Assembly (NCBI GenBank): GCA_015501605.1
Contig: JADNRZ010000027.1
Location: 434,001-498,000 of the forward strand
Source: Panaeolus papilionaceus
Lineage: Eukaryota; Basidiomycota; Agaricomycetes; Agaricales
Length of the DNA: 64,000 nucleotides
Direction: 5' to 3'
Part shown: positions 21,964 to 33,000 of the stretch, one piece after another
How the letters are laid out: each line of letters opens with the position of its first letter
How positions within the stretch are numbered: the stretch's first letter is position 1
Made by a program: the position numbers and the translations under genes
The notes under the pieces: model-generated
Databases searched by the model: none
Seen by the model: only the letters and a program-made list of their open reading frames with translations
What the model was told of the DNA's origin: nothing

Positions 21964-24107
21964 TTTCCCCTTAGCGGATGCTGAGCCGGGAACATTGCTG
22001 GTAATGACATGTCGTCAGGATTGAATTTTTCTTCGTTTCCTTTACTCACTGTTGGACTATAATTAGACGTCAGGGCAGCCGTAGCGGATACGTTGTCATA
22101 CACATGAACATCCACAGGCAAAGGAGATTCAGCAGGCATACTATTTAAAAGATTGAAGTCTATTTCGATGTCATGATACAAAACATTGTTATTCTTGAGC
22201 CATGATAGAGCAGCTCGAATTCTCTCAGGACGGACAATCAAGGGTCTAGCTCTGGTAAGAAGCCACTCCTTAGTAGGTTTAGAAGAACCGATAAATATAA
22301 CGCAGATCGGACTAGCGACGCTCTCAAGTGAGGGCGGTAGGACACGAGCAACATCAGACGGATCTTGAGGGAAAATTATAATATTGCCTCTAATGCCTTT
22401 CTGTGCTGTACACATAGAATTAGCATTATCATACTCTGTCAACTGAATCACGGTCGTTTTCGATCGACAGCGGGCTATCATAGCTTCCTCAACAATAGTC
22501 AAATCGGTCAAAACATCGGGAACGTCACCCACAAAATTATGATTAGCTATACTTAATGCTGGAACGGTATCGAGTTTAACAGCAGAAACACATTCATTGC
22601 ACAATTGCAACGTGGTACGACCATCTTCCAAAACATGTATACTATCAGGATGAAGCATCGATGCGGGAGCAGCAGGAAGGGGATGATATTTTGAAGACAT
22701 TTGACGGGTGTCCGGGTAAGACGGATCCACAGAAAACTGAGAATCTTTCGATCTCCTATACCGTGGTGTAGCGAAGCACGCCAAATTCAATTCATCAGCA
22801 AAATGACTTTGGAGTTGGGAACGAGGTAGTGTACGAGAGCAACTTCCACACAAGGACTTAGCTAGCCGACTGCTACATACGGCCTCACGAAAGGCTTCCG
22901 AACAAGCAGTTGAATTCGAATCAGACAGTCTAGGAGGCCAATCGAAGGCTTTAGGCGGACAATCAGGCTGCTTTTCGGAGGGATCATCAGTCGATACAAC
23001 GGGTTCCTCCTTCGACTTTACAGAGATATCATCATCCAACGATTTTATCGCCAAGGTTAACACGTCGCAAAGCTCCCTATAAGCAGATGTGGGGTTGACA
23101 TATGGGAACATGAGGGGCATAATATGGATCAGAAAGCGGCGATGTGCAAACCGCTTCAAAGCTACCAACCACTTGAGCCGAAACAAAGATAAATCTAAAT
23201 CAACATTAACGGCTACAGCTCGAGTTTTGCCCAAAAAACCTTCCTGCTTAGCCACCCAAGCCTTGAAATCGATACAACCGCTAGCTGGTAACATGCCATA
23301 ATCATTACTGGCAGCATGATAACAAGCATTGGAACTTAGGTGATCTAAAAAAACATTTCGAAGAGATTCAAGCGAAGAAAACAAATGCAACGTATACGCG
23401 GTTGGAAAGATACTATGAGAAACTAACACACGCATCATAACGTCATAATCATAACTATGCAGATCACGAAGAACTTGCAGAGGAGAGGGAAGGAAGGATA
23501 ACGACAAAAGACCTGTGCGATTTGTAGATATGACATCATCCCTGCACCGTAAAAACACTGCCTGGAGGCGGCGCCGAAATCGTGAGGGATGCGATTGTAA
23601 TTCTAACTCCAAAGAACTTGCACACATAAGTAATCGATAATCACTAACTTGTGACACAGTGGAATTCCCCATCATAGAATATGCATCCGCAGCGAGATCA
23701 CTTGGCCGCATATAACCGTGCGAAAACGCAGTGCACCCAATATTAAGCCGATTGTCTTCATGCACACATTGACCACTAAATATATGCTTCAAAAATGCCC
23801 GTCGGCTACCAACAACACCTAACGAACATGACAAGCCATGGTGAAAGCATAAACGACGACACACGCTTAAATCGTTGGCGAAGGGCGAAGCTGCTAGTCC
23901 ACGGCGACGGTTCCAATGCAAGCATCGCATGAGCCAATCTCGACCCAGCACAGTGCTAACTTCCTGCAAGTTGTCTGCACAATCAGAATCAGTACATTGG
24001 AAAGGTGCATCAGGCACAGTATTAATGGACGATTCATTGGAATGACAAAGATGATTAGCATTAGAATTAGCTGATTGATTAGGTGGTGTGACTTCAAATA
24101 CGGACAT
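21960..24107 (-). CDS. Helitron transposase N-terminal region (DUF6570-like)
   Basis: N-terminal part of the same transposase, starting MSVFEVTPPNQSANSN at 24107. It has Cys-rich segments typical of fungal Helitron proteins (LCGSCSRTL; LCNECVSAVKLDTVP). A DUF6570-like region follows, with LTIVEEAMIARCRSK, GIRGNIIIFPQDP and FIGSSKPTKEWLLTRARPL. After LPAMFPAQHPLRGN the frame stops at 21960 and the Rep domain resumes one frame away. In complete fungal Helitrons I recall a substantial stretch between this point and RNEIKGL, so an internal deletion with frameshift is likely. This makes the copy a probable non-functional Rep. Confidence 0.85.
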   Translation of the reverse strand: MSVFEVTPPNQSANSNANHLCHSNESSINTVPDAPFQCTDSDCADNLQEVSTVLGRDWLMRCLHWNRRRGLAASPFANDLSVCRRLCFHHGLSCSLGVVGSRRAFLKHIFSGQCVHEDNRLNIGCTAFSHGYMRPSDLAADAYSMMGNSTVSQVSDYRLLMCASSLELELQSHPSRFRRRLQAVFLRCRDDVISTNRTGLLSLSFLPSPLQVLRDLHSYDYDVMMRVLVSHSIFPTAYTLHLFSSLESLRNVFLDHLSSNACYHAASNDYGMLPASGCIDFKAWVAKQEGFLGKTRAVAVNVDLDLSLFRLKWLVALKRFAHRRFLIHIMPLMFPYVNPTSAYRELCDVLTLAIKSLDDDISVKSKEEPVVSTDDPSEKQPDCPPKAFDWPPRLSDSNSTACSEAFREAVCSSRLAKSLCGSCSRTLPRSQLQSHFADELNLACFATPRYRRSKDSQFSVDPSYPDTRQMSSKYHPLPAAPASMLHPDSIHVLEDGRTTLQLCNECVSAVKLDTVPALSIANHNFVGDVPDVLTDLTIVEEAMIARCRSKTTVIQLTEYDNANSMCTAQKGIRGNIIIFPQDPSDVARVLPPSLESVASPICVIFIGSSKPTKEWLLTRARPLIVRPERIRAALSWLKNNNVLYHDIEIDFNLLNSMPAESPLPVDVHVYDNVSATAALTSNYSPTVSKGNEEKFNPDDMSLPAMFPAQHPLRGN

Positions 24108-24399
24108 TGCTAGTAAAGTGTTAGAATGAAGCTACTCAAACGGATTGAAAGCTCATGCCTAAAGCAAAGGAATTCGCCAAAGTAAATAGATACAGAGAGA
24201 AGGTTGGAAAGTAAGAGTAAGACAGACCTAATGACGTCGACCTTTCCAGCAAACTGTGTGAATCACAAGACAATACACATGTACATACATGTCATTTCGT
24301 TGCCGACAGAGCCGACAAGCCGTGTCGTTCGGCCTCACCAGGATAGATCCGAGACAGCCAATGTTTCAGTTTTAACCGTAAAATTACGTTGCCCCATAA

Positions 24400-24420
24400 C
24401 CCACTACTAAAGTAGTGGGA
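24400..24420 (-). repeat. Perfect palindrome, candidate Helitron 5' terminus
   Basis: CCCACTACTAAAGTAGTGGG is a 20-bp near-perfect hairpin (9-bp arms). Read on the minus strand it follows TC, the expected first two bases of a Helitron, about 310 bp upstream of the transposase start. The base before TC is T rather than the usual A, so assignment is uncertain. Confidence 0.4.
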
Positions 24421-26300
24421 ATTTCTGAGCACCCCCACTAGCTATCGACAACACCCACAATAATGCTTGAAATCAAATGATAATATCATAGTATTGAATG
24501 ATATAAAGTAGTGAAAGGGAATAACCCCAGAACATCGCTGAAAAACCTGATTATAGTTCTTATCTATCAATAATGAACGTTTTTATTGGCTGAGTCGATG
24601 TCGGCATTCAAATGCACCAAATACATAGGATAAGCGCTCAATTTGAGAGACAACTGACAGGGAAGCGGAGGTGTATGAATTGCGTGAGCCCAGTTGTTGT
24701 GATCATATGTATATAAAGAGATAGACTGGAGTGAGAGCAGAGGGCAGAGATCATTGGATATGTGTACCTATAACAATAATGTTTCGGATGAAAAGTTGAC
24801 TCGGAATTGAGTCAAGAGTTAGATTTTGAGCTTAAATTTTGCGCTGTTGATGAGGGAAGCAGAACGTCATCCACTATGGCACAATTTCACTAATGTAGTG
24901 TGTGGATCCCAATGAGCGCTCCTGCTTTTCGTAGATTCAGACACTTTCGCTTGACTTCCACCATTTTCCATAGCTATCTACTTAGTTTACAGCGAATAAA
25001 AGCTTCTTTCCCATCCCAACCTTCCTATTTGGTGATTATATTCGTGGATGTCGTCCTTGAATGCATGGTGTATGTTGGTGTGTGTGTGGGGAGACCTGGG
25101 TGAAAGGGTGAGCGGCGGTGAAGGTGTAACTGGGAGATGAGATGGTAGGATGAAAAAGGAAAGCAAGACACGCAGTTCGTTGGGTCAATGAGAGAGCGAC
25201 AGAGATGAGGAGATAGGAAGAGAAGGTGAGTGTGAGGTGAAATGGGGCGAATACGAGGGACGAATAACACAACAATGAAAGAGATAACCGTTAACGAAGA
25301 TGTACGCGGACACCAATCAACGACACAACACGAACACGAAATACGAGATACAAGTGATAAAGAGAGCTTGTTTTCGTCGTAAACTAGGTACATGATATGT
25401 ATAATGCTATGGGCAATGATGGAAATTAAAATAAAATACTCGAATCTAAGGAAAGCAAGAGCGCTCAATGCGTGAACGAAGCGCTGATGCGACCAGAAAT
25501 AATCAGAACATGATCGAAAAATAGATAAATGGGGATTACCGATGCGGGGCTCACCACGGTCTGTGCACCTTCATTAGAGGTTTGTCCTGTTATTTTCGCC
25601 GTTTTCCTCCCTCCTCTTTGCCTTAGTTCACCTCACATCCATCTGCCCTTCACGGGGCGTGTCACAGCCCTCCTTTCCATCCGATCCTCTCACCCTCACT
25701 CACCTTTCGCCAGGGTCTCCCCACACGCACTTCAGTTCAACTCAGTCAAAGTCGTAACGCTCATTTGGTGACTCCTCCTGGCTTCCCACTTCAGCATGTA
25801 CAATTCAATATACATACACGTTTAGGAAATAGATTTTAACTGTAATATATAGAGTAGGTTTTAGTCGAGTGAACATTGTGTTGGCAGGAATAGGGGCGTG
25901 TGACCCCCATGAAGGGGGTATCATTGATTGCCGAGCAGGAACCGACGACTGGAATGTGCGAAGCGAAGGAAGTTCAACCATGCGGTTCCCGTCAACCGTA
26001 GATGGCATCACCCACGGCGGACGGTCACTCATTCGCCGTAAGTGTCTGCTCTGACCATGGTCATATCCTTGCCGTTGAACCTCGCTGACTGTTAACTTTT
26101 TTCTATATCTATTTTTGTGTGACATGTAGAGCGTCAAGCTCGTTGCGCAGTGATGATGTTAATAACCCTTCATTCGTTCACCGGCCTTTCTATTCAACAG
26201 ACCTCTCAGTCCGATGTACGCCTTACCTCAATAACAAGACTCTCGGGCCATACTTCGTGTACAGATCGCGTATACCAACACCCCTATGCGTTTTCAGAAC
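24421..26300. other. Non-coding tract with degenerate inverted arms
   Basis: No gene could be supported. Two arms are related in opposite orientation: 24905-24990 (plus) and 25395-25480 (minus) share AGCGCTCxTGCTTT and TAGATTC, then TAGTTTAC. The pyrimidine-rich stretch 25555-25740 (plus) also resembles 25300-25080 read on the minus strand (TTCACCTCACA, GGTCTCCCCACAC). It looks like an old transposon or a decayed duplicated gene end. Confidence 0.45.
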
Positions 26301-26608
26301 GTGTATTACAGTTTTGCCCATCACGCCATAACAAACAACGCCCCATAACATATCCTCGATCCTTCAATAGAGTTCCTCCACGCCTCCCATCTCCACAGAC
26401 TCCATAAATGCCTAACAGTACGTACCCACTTGCCAACCCTGTAACTTGAATCACCAATGCCCGCCCTATACACCCTCTCATCGCCCCTCACCTCCCTCTT
26501 CCGTCCCCTCTCCCCTTTCCTCTCCCCCCTCTCCGTACACCTCCCTCGTCCCTTCTCCCCTTTCACATCACAAGAACCACTCCCGACACCGAGTAGATGT
26601 CTTCTCAT
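26300..26608 (-). pseudogene. Fragment of unrecognised gene Y
   Basis: The minus-strand frame reads RVYRAGIGDSS, then HLWSLWRWEAWRNSIEGS. The same string pattern (KVYSGGIGDCG, RHLRSVKRWEAWRSSIEGL) occurs at 55270-55400 on the plus strand, so it is a duplicated sequence. It overlaps the opposite-strand X fragment. Neither copy gives a convincing full gene. Function unknown. Confidence 0.35.
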
Positions 26609-26619
26609 CTCTCAAACCC

Positions 26620-27190
26620 TCCCCGCCCTAACCACATGCCTCGACACCTTTGCCGTCCCATATAACACCTACGGGCACTCAAACGACGAGGAGGGACGAT
26701 ATACAATCTCAACCCCCACCACATCTCCATGCATTCTAACAGCTACGAAGAACATTGTCGGGCGCTACATAAGTCGAGTCGAGAGGGGGGGGGGGAGTAT
26801 GCATCGATAGAGCACCTGAATCATCTGAATCAATAGAACTCGGAAGCCACGACAGAAGTGACAACTTCGACACGACTCGTAGCATCGAAATCGAAGACTA
26901 CAGAGGCACCCGAGGCGACTTCATCCACATCGAACAGCCCCTCCGATCCCGGAGTGTGGAGAATTGGGGGAGATGGGTGGATACTGTAAGGAGGGCTTTT
27001 GAGGTTGGTGAGTGTGATTCTTCCACCTCGTCTTCCTTCGTGTTCTCTTCTGCGTTGGGGGAGGAGGGCGGGAATGTGGATGTGGAGAGAAACAGGGACA
27101 TAGAGTGGGAAGCGCTCGGAGGCGGAGCGCTGAGAAGCCTCTATCGAGGCCACTTTAGCTTGAATGGAGATCTAAGCTTTAAGGATTGAT
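26620..27190 (+). pseudogene. Gene X, copy 1 (inverted relative to the others)
   Basis: Contains RYTISTPTTSPCILTATKNI then GRYISRVERG, an Asp/Glu/Ser-rich middle and the tail ALRSLYRGHFSLNGDL. Copies at 35.7-36.5, 53.8-54.5 and 62.1-62.7 kb carry the same blocks (GLYRGCWNLNGDLG in the best copies). It lies just 5' of GTPase copy 1 on the same strand, as in the other units. This copy stops early after NGDLSFKD and lacks the hydrophobic end FLYFVMGYLGVINGF. Function not recognised. Confidence 0.4.
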
Positions 27191-27433
27191 CTTGGATTTT
27201 TGCATTTCGTGATGAGGTATATGCGTGTTATTAATGGGTTTAAATTAAATGTTATTTATATCATTGCCCGATCAGCATGAGGGAGTAATCATTAGAAACT
27301 ATGAGGCCTACTCATGTATGTCGGATAAAAGTAGCCGCGCCCGGTGTGCTGTGCTTTGTCTCGCACACCCATCCATCTTGATTCTTAGTCACCAGCGCTG
27401 CCTTCAGTACTTGCCCCCCTCTGCTCCATTCTG

Positions 27434-28854
27434 ATGTCTACGATCCCTGATTTTGCGACGAGGCTCAAGTACATCGAGGTTCTTGGACCTGTATCGGTAG
27501 AAAGGGCCTCAAATTTTGGACCCAGAATAAACGAAGGTACTTATTTGGTATTTGTGTAAATGCGCATTAATACTACAGAGAGATTGCAACTTATATCCGT
27601 ACACATAGGCTACTTGGTCCGACTGGGTCAGGGAAGAGCAGTGTGAGTTGTCTCCTATCACGATTTTTCAGTCAACTTCAATACATCTCCACGGGTAGTT
27701 CATAGAAGCAGTGGCATCAAACCCCTCACTTGGTCTGTCCAGCGATAAGCTGGAGGGGTTCACACAATCCGTATCGATATATCGAATTATAAACGTCGGG
27801 GTATATGATTCTCCCATTTATTTAGTGGATGTGCCCGGGTTTGCAGATAGCAAAGTATCGGCAATGAGCATAGTTTCCATGCTAAAAGATATGATCCAAA
27901 CAAATCCGTAATTTCCAGTTGTCTCTCCTGTAGAACTGCGTGCTAAATTTAATATTTGCTAGAACTTTATGGACCTTCCGCATTCTGTATCACACACCTA
28001 TCAATAACCCACGTTTGCCCGGAAGCCAAAGACGGGTCCTGCGGACTTTCGAGGCATTGACAGGGACCAAGTCAGCAGGGAACATCACTGTCGTTTCTAC
28101 GATGTGGGACTCGATTTGGAACGAAAGCGGAAGGAGACGTGCAAAAGGAAACTTTAGCCAGCTTCGAGATGAGATCTGGAAGGTATGTCATTCTCAGGAT
28201 ATTCTCCGAATATTAACCTTACTATACCCCCATGATACCCATTAGAATTACATTGCTGAAGGAGCTGACATTTTCAAATTTCACAACACTCAGGAATCAG
28301 CTCTTACTATTTTAGATGGTGCTTGCGATCGAGGCAGAGGGGTTTATTTCAAAATCCAGGACTCAATTGATCTTCCCCTTCGAGAAACACCATTTGCATC
28401 ATATATCTGTGATGACCTCCAAGCACGGATCCACGACCTTCAATTGCAGCAGGCCAGCATTCAATCGGAGCTCCAGACGGTGACAGAGCAATCAGACAAA
28501 GAACTCAAAGCCATTCTGATTGCGCAACTCGAGGAGGTGCAAACACTATTCACCAAGTTCGAGGAAGAGTTGCGTGAGCTTGGAACACCATCTGATCGCC
28601 TTGCCACCCTGAAACCTATACCACCAACTGACAATCCTGCTGCCCCAACACCTGGCCCTTTTCCGACCCCAGGACCACTTGAACCAGTCCCAGAACCACT
28701 TGCATTGGCGCATGGGGTGGTCACCCCAGCTGGGTCGGAACCGGTCACCTTGACACCAGATTCCAAATCACCAAAGGGTGGAATATTTACGAGGGCAACC
28801 AACAGAGTGAGAGGGTGGGGAAACAAGCCTTCGAAGCACAAAGTTTCCGATTAA
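27434..28854 (+). CDS. P-loop GTPase (AIG1-like G domain), copy 1
   Basis: Starts MSTIPDFATRLKYIEVLGPV. After an intron comes the G1 loop LLGPTGSGKSS (about 27612-27645), then donor GTGAGT and an exon from about 27707. That exon holds NPSLGLSSDKLEGFTQ (G2 region) and LVDVPGFADSK (G3). A further exon has YHTPINNPRLPGSQRRVLRT and ITVVSTMWDSIWNE (a G4-like block). The last exon has a coiled-coil (SIQSELQTVTEQSDKELKA), a Pro-rich linker and the basic end TRATNRVRGWGNKPSKHK, with a stop at 28852-28854. This architecture is a large expanded family in Agaricomycetes; cellular role unknown. The join between the first exon and the P-loop exon is uncertain. Confidence 0.8.
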
Positions 28855-28994
28855 GTCACTATCACTAGTAGGTCTCTTTCTATCAGGTGTTTCAGTGATC
28901 GTATTGATTCAAGTTTGAATTTCAAGCTTCAAGATGAATCGTGTATTACTGAACTTGTCACTTTTATATGTAGATTTGGGAGATACCACAATTA

Positions 28995-29640
28995 CAGTGT
29001 AGTTAGGCTCCTTGGGACAAGCATGTTCCTTGGGACAAATTGGTCTGGCACTCCCAATTCCTGACGGTTCTTCATGAAACTTCGCAGACGTATAAACCTA
29101 CTCTACATACACTAGTATAAAAAGTTTTAAAATTATGAGGTTCGTAATAAACACACAGGATATGAATTACTGTTCTGTTTTGGCCAAATCTAGGACATGT
29201 GCTTTTCCTTTGCTGGACAAATTTGTTTAATTTTAGGATTTTATCGGTTTTAAAAAATTCCCCTTATGCACACATACTCTAAGATAATATTTGAGGTTGA
29301 ATGAGACAAAAGGACGAAAAAATGCATGTGCAAGAAAATTCGGGGCGACGTCGTTACACAGGAGGAAGGTATTTGTATGCTCGATTGACAGGGTGTGACT
29401 TTTTGACCCGCTCGATTTGGCCGAGTCACACCGTCCCAAGGAACCCGAATGTGACGATTTTATCTGTTTCTCGATTTCCCCTCTCCTGGACACAAAATCG
29501 CACAAAATATTATAAAATTCTACATACGAGCCCTTGAGACCATAAATTACGATATTATGAATTTTATTTGGAAATTTCTTAGTGGAGGGACGCTGTATGG
29601 CTTAGGTCAAAGTGCTGTCCCAAGGAGCCTAACTACACTG
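28995..29640. mobile_element. 646-bp MITE with TA target duplication
   Basis: Terminal inverted repeats CAGTGTAGTTAGGCTCC and TTGGGACA face their complement at 29615-29640. TA is duplicated at 28993-28994 and 29641-29642. No coding capacity. The TA duplication suggests cross-mobilisation by a Tc1/mariner-type transposase. Confidence 0.85.
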
Positions 29641-29995
29641 TATGACGTTGTTGATTACGAGGACCTGTTGGAGGCCGATCTACTCGTGCTATGAGAGCCC
29701 ATCATTCAGAATTTGATTACAGTCGAACACTGGATTTGTGAAGATAGGACTTTGTCTGTCACTATGCAACAGCTCAGTCGAGTCCAATGGACGGTATTAT
29801 GCTTGAACCAAAGCAAGACTCACCATGGTGTACAAGCGTCATGATCATGGCCAAGCATAGACACTAATTACCTGGAGAGGAATAAGTGGCTGTCCATCAG
29901 CGGTGATGCCATCAGCGGAACATGCCTTGCCACCGAATTATGCTTGGTCTCTCTAGATCTCATTCTTGTCTTCTTCTTTGCTTCTTCCTCGACGT

Positions 29996-30016
29996 CCACC
30001 ACCACCACCACCACCG
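29996..30016 (+). repeat. CCA/CCG microsatellite
   Basis: Short (CCA)n tract at the head of unit 1. The corresponding sites in units 2-4 have only one to three repeats. Confidence 0.7.
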
Positions 30017-30077
30017 CGACGACTAATTCTGTTTATTTGGTGCTCTGACTGGAATGTAAACAGCGAAAATAATTATT

Positions 30078-33000
30078 ATGATGAATCTAGACGACGATAT
30101 CGTCGGTACGCTTTCTCCTCATCACGCTTTACACTGTGCACTCATCATTTATTTTTTCATCTGCATAGATTAGGAACCCCAAGTCGCTCTCTGTTTCTGC
30201 ATCCGAGGCATTTGAATCTGGCTCTGAACTGTAATCAGGAAGTGATGAGAGGGGTGAGTCTGAAACACGGAGAGCAAGGAGGAAGGAGAAGTGGACGTGA
30301 GAGGGCAGGATGGAGGGTGATTTTGCATATCTTGGGCGTTTCTCTTTTCTCTCTCTTTTCTCTTCCTTGAAGGGTTAGTCTTAGCCTTCGTTCCTTTCCC
30401 TTTTCTCTTTTTTTTCTTCTCTCAATTTTCTTTCTTAAAAAGTGACATTAACTAATGCACCGCACCTAGTATCACTCCTCGTTCATCCTCGCGTCAGATG
30501 TGTTGGACTATTCGGCCTTATTCATTGAGATGCGGATGTGTATTATGGGAAAGAAATGCATGGGGGTGTGAAGGTGATATACGAGCTTTTGGGGGGAGAT
30601 GTTGCGGTGAGTTGAGAGTTTTATTTTTTTTTGTTGTTGTCATTCGGTTTCCTGCACTCTCGACTGAACTTTGCTTTGCTTTTCAACGTGTTGTTTTCTT
30701 ACCTGTTCTTTCCTCCGTTTCCCCTTCCCTTCTTGTCTCTCCTCTCCCTCCTCCTAGTCATTTCATCATGTCACCTCCCCACTCGTCCTTGACGCTTTAC
30801 TTTCGGTTCTCTCATCTCTTTTCTTTTGTTCTCTTTTCTGTCATCCTCTCCTTTCCTCCTCACCCACTTCTGTCTCTCATCCCCATTTCCGTTATTTGTT
30901 ATTCTTGAAAGAAGCCTAAACTGATAAAACTACCAGACGAGTAGTTGTATGTGCTGCTGCTGCAAACAGCGGCGTGTATGAAGAATATTGGCGAATTGGC
31001 GGATGCGACGGATGTTTATGAGCATGGTGAGTGCTGCGTTGTGATTACTATTATTATCATTGGAAGATTGGGCTTTTTTGGTGGCCTCTGTTGCTGCGTT
31101 TTGTTCACCCTTGCACTTGCATGGGGGTTGTTATCTGTTGATTGAGTTACCTTGCTTCTACGTGTTGCTTTGAACGACGCTATTCCCTGTCTCTGGGTTT
31201 TCGTCATTTTTCTTCTTCTGGGGTTGTATTTCATGACGCATGATGGAGGGTATCTCTGGGAAGGTTTTAAGCGGAGTTGTATTTCCTTCATGAAAACACT
31301 CGTGTGTTGGTGCAATCTTCTGTTTAGCAAATTTCGGCCTTATGGGCTCCTTGTCTAAATACTTTACATCCAACGCGCCCTGCTAGCAACAACTACCAAT
31401 GACACCTTGTGTATGGCTTTCTTACTTTCTTTCGAACTGGATTTGGTTTCATGTAGGGCACTTCATGTTGTCCCGTACAGTTTCTCCCTTCCTCCCTCTC
31501 TTCCTTCCTCCATTCACACCGCTTATCCAACCCAGTATGCAGTATGCATGGCAGACCTGACCAACAACAGTGTTAAAATCAAATTGGCGGCGATATACGA
31601 GATACTGGGAGAGACAAAGAGGGCATTGAAGTTAGACATGTGAAGGTACATTCGCCTTTTCCCTCTCACCTCTTGTTCTTTCTGTATTTAACCCTCCTTT
31701 CATCCGCTAGTCATCGATTCCCGCAAGAAGCGCAAAACAGGTCCGACCGGTCCCTCAGGTACCCCCACCCCCTCAACTACCAAAGACCCAACCACCACCT
31801 CCCTCTTCGCCAAAGATAAATTCCTGAACACGTCTAAAGCCAAATCAGGAGCGCAGGACGAAACTGAGGTTGAATCCGGCGCAGTTGAGGGCGTTGAAGG
31901 AGAAGGAGCGGGAGGTTGTGAGGGGATGGTGCTGGTGCTGTGAGGTTTGGGAGAGGATGTTGAGGGTCATTGATGGGGAGGATAAGGAAGGAGGAGAGAG
32001 GAGAGGAGAAATGAGGGAGCGAACGATGGAAGCTGAGACGTTGATTGAGATGTTTAGAGAGATGCAGAATTTGTTTTTAACGAGCCGGGTTAGTTGTCGG
32101 TTCAGCTCTTTGCCTTTTCAAAAAAGCGTTGCTCATAACCAGCTAAAAGATATGAACAGTGACATTTTCCCCAAAGTCGGATTTCAAGACGCGTTGAGAT
32201 ACAAGCGATGAGGGTGGGATGTGGATCGGTTACAACTTGATATTGGTATGTTGCGTACTTTTTTCTCTTTTGCCTCCTTTCCCCCCTCTTCTTCCTCTTC
32301 GTGCCTCTCCCCCTGCTCCTACGTTTACACGAATATTACACCAGAAATTTAAATTATGTACTAACCAAAATACCCACTTATACAGAACCAGCCTTCCTCG
32401 CCTCACGAATACCAAATCGGCAGGTGTAGCGGTATTCAGAGGTGTTTTGTTTGATGTCATTGGACGAGGCTGTTTATGCAGGCAGGTACGTTGGTGGTCC
32501 TGATTCTCTTTTTTCGCATTCTTTTCCCATCTCATACCCATACTGACACATTCTTACAGAGTACTAGTTCATCCTGACGAAACGAGGCCAACGTAATGTC
32601 GCTGAAGAGATTCTGCGGCATATCATGGTAGCAAACACATGCCAACCACAAGACCAGCACAATTCAATTCGCATTGCGTTGATCGGTATGTACGTCCATT
32701 TCCTCTTTTATCGTCTTCTCTCTCGCTCATGCAACCCACGGCATGCAGCATCCTCGCTGAGAGACCCGATGTCGTCGTCAAACAAACCCGCAAACTCATC
32801 ACAACACATCAATTCAACGAGCCTCTTAGGATCCTCTTTGCCTCTCTGGCAAGCGGTCGTAAACTCACAGATAACAGATAGCTTTATCACGTCGACATCG
32901 CAGACGCATTTGGTTAGGGAGATGAAGCTTTCGGATACTAATGTGAAGAACCCTGGGGCTTTGAGGTGGAATGGGCGGTATGCGGCGACTGCGGGACGTC

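Larger units (their letters stand above)
1..24420 (-). mobile_element. Large Helitron, rearranged, one end outside the window
   Basis: Rolling-circle transposon. The Rep (HUH endonuclease) half reads on the minus strand at 20786-24107 and the Pif1-like helicase half on the plus strand at 5498-8470. They are separated because a 10.5-kb KDZ transposon entered the ORF and an inversion followed. Undoing the inversion of about 4.8 kb makes Rep and helicase contiguous and in frame across the 6-bp sequence CGTCGC. The interval also holds an R2 ribonucleotide reductase gene and four paralogous genes, interpreted here as cargo; they could instead be host DNA next to a shorter Helitron. A candidate 5' terminus is the TC followed by a perfect palindrome at 24400-24420. 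The 3' end is not in view. Element identity is secure; its extent is inferred. Confidence 0.7.

Noticed and set aside
25025..25468. 147-codon minus-strand frame in the 25 kb tract
   Set aside because: Pyrimidine-rich repetitive DNA that recurs in other frames nearby; no domain, no splice context.
30498..30908. 136-codon frame in the first part of Tfc4-like copy 1 as an independent membrane protein
   Set aside because: Hydrophobic Ser/Leu/Phe runs come from pyrimidine-rich introns of the duplicated Tfc4-like gene and recur in the same place in copies 2 and 3.
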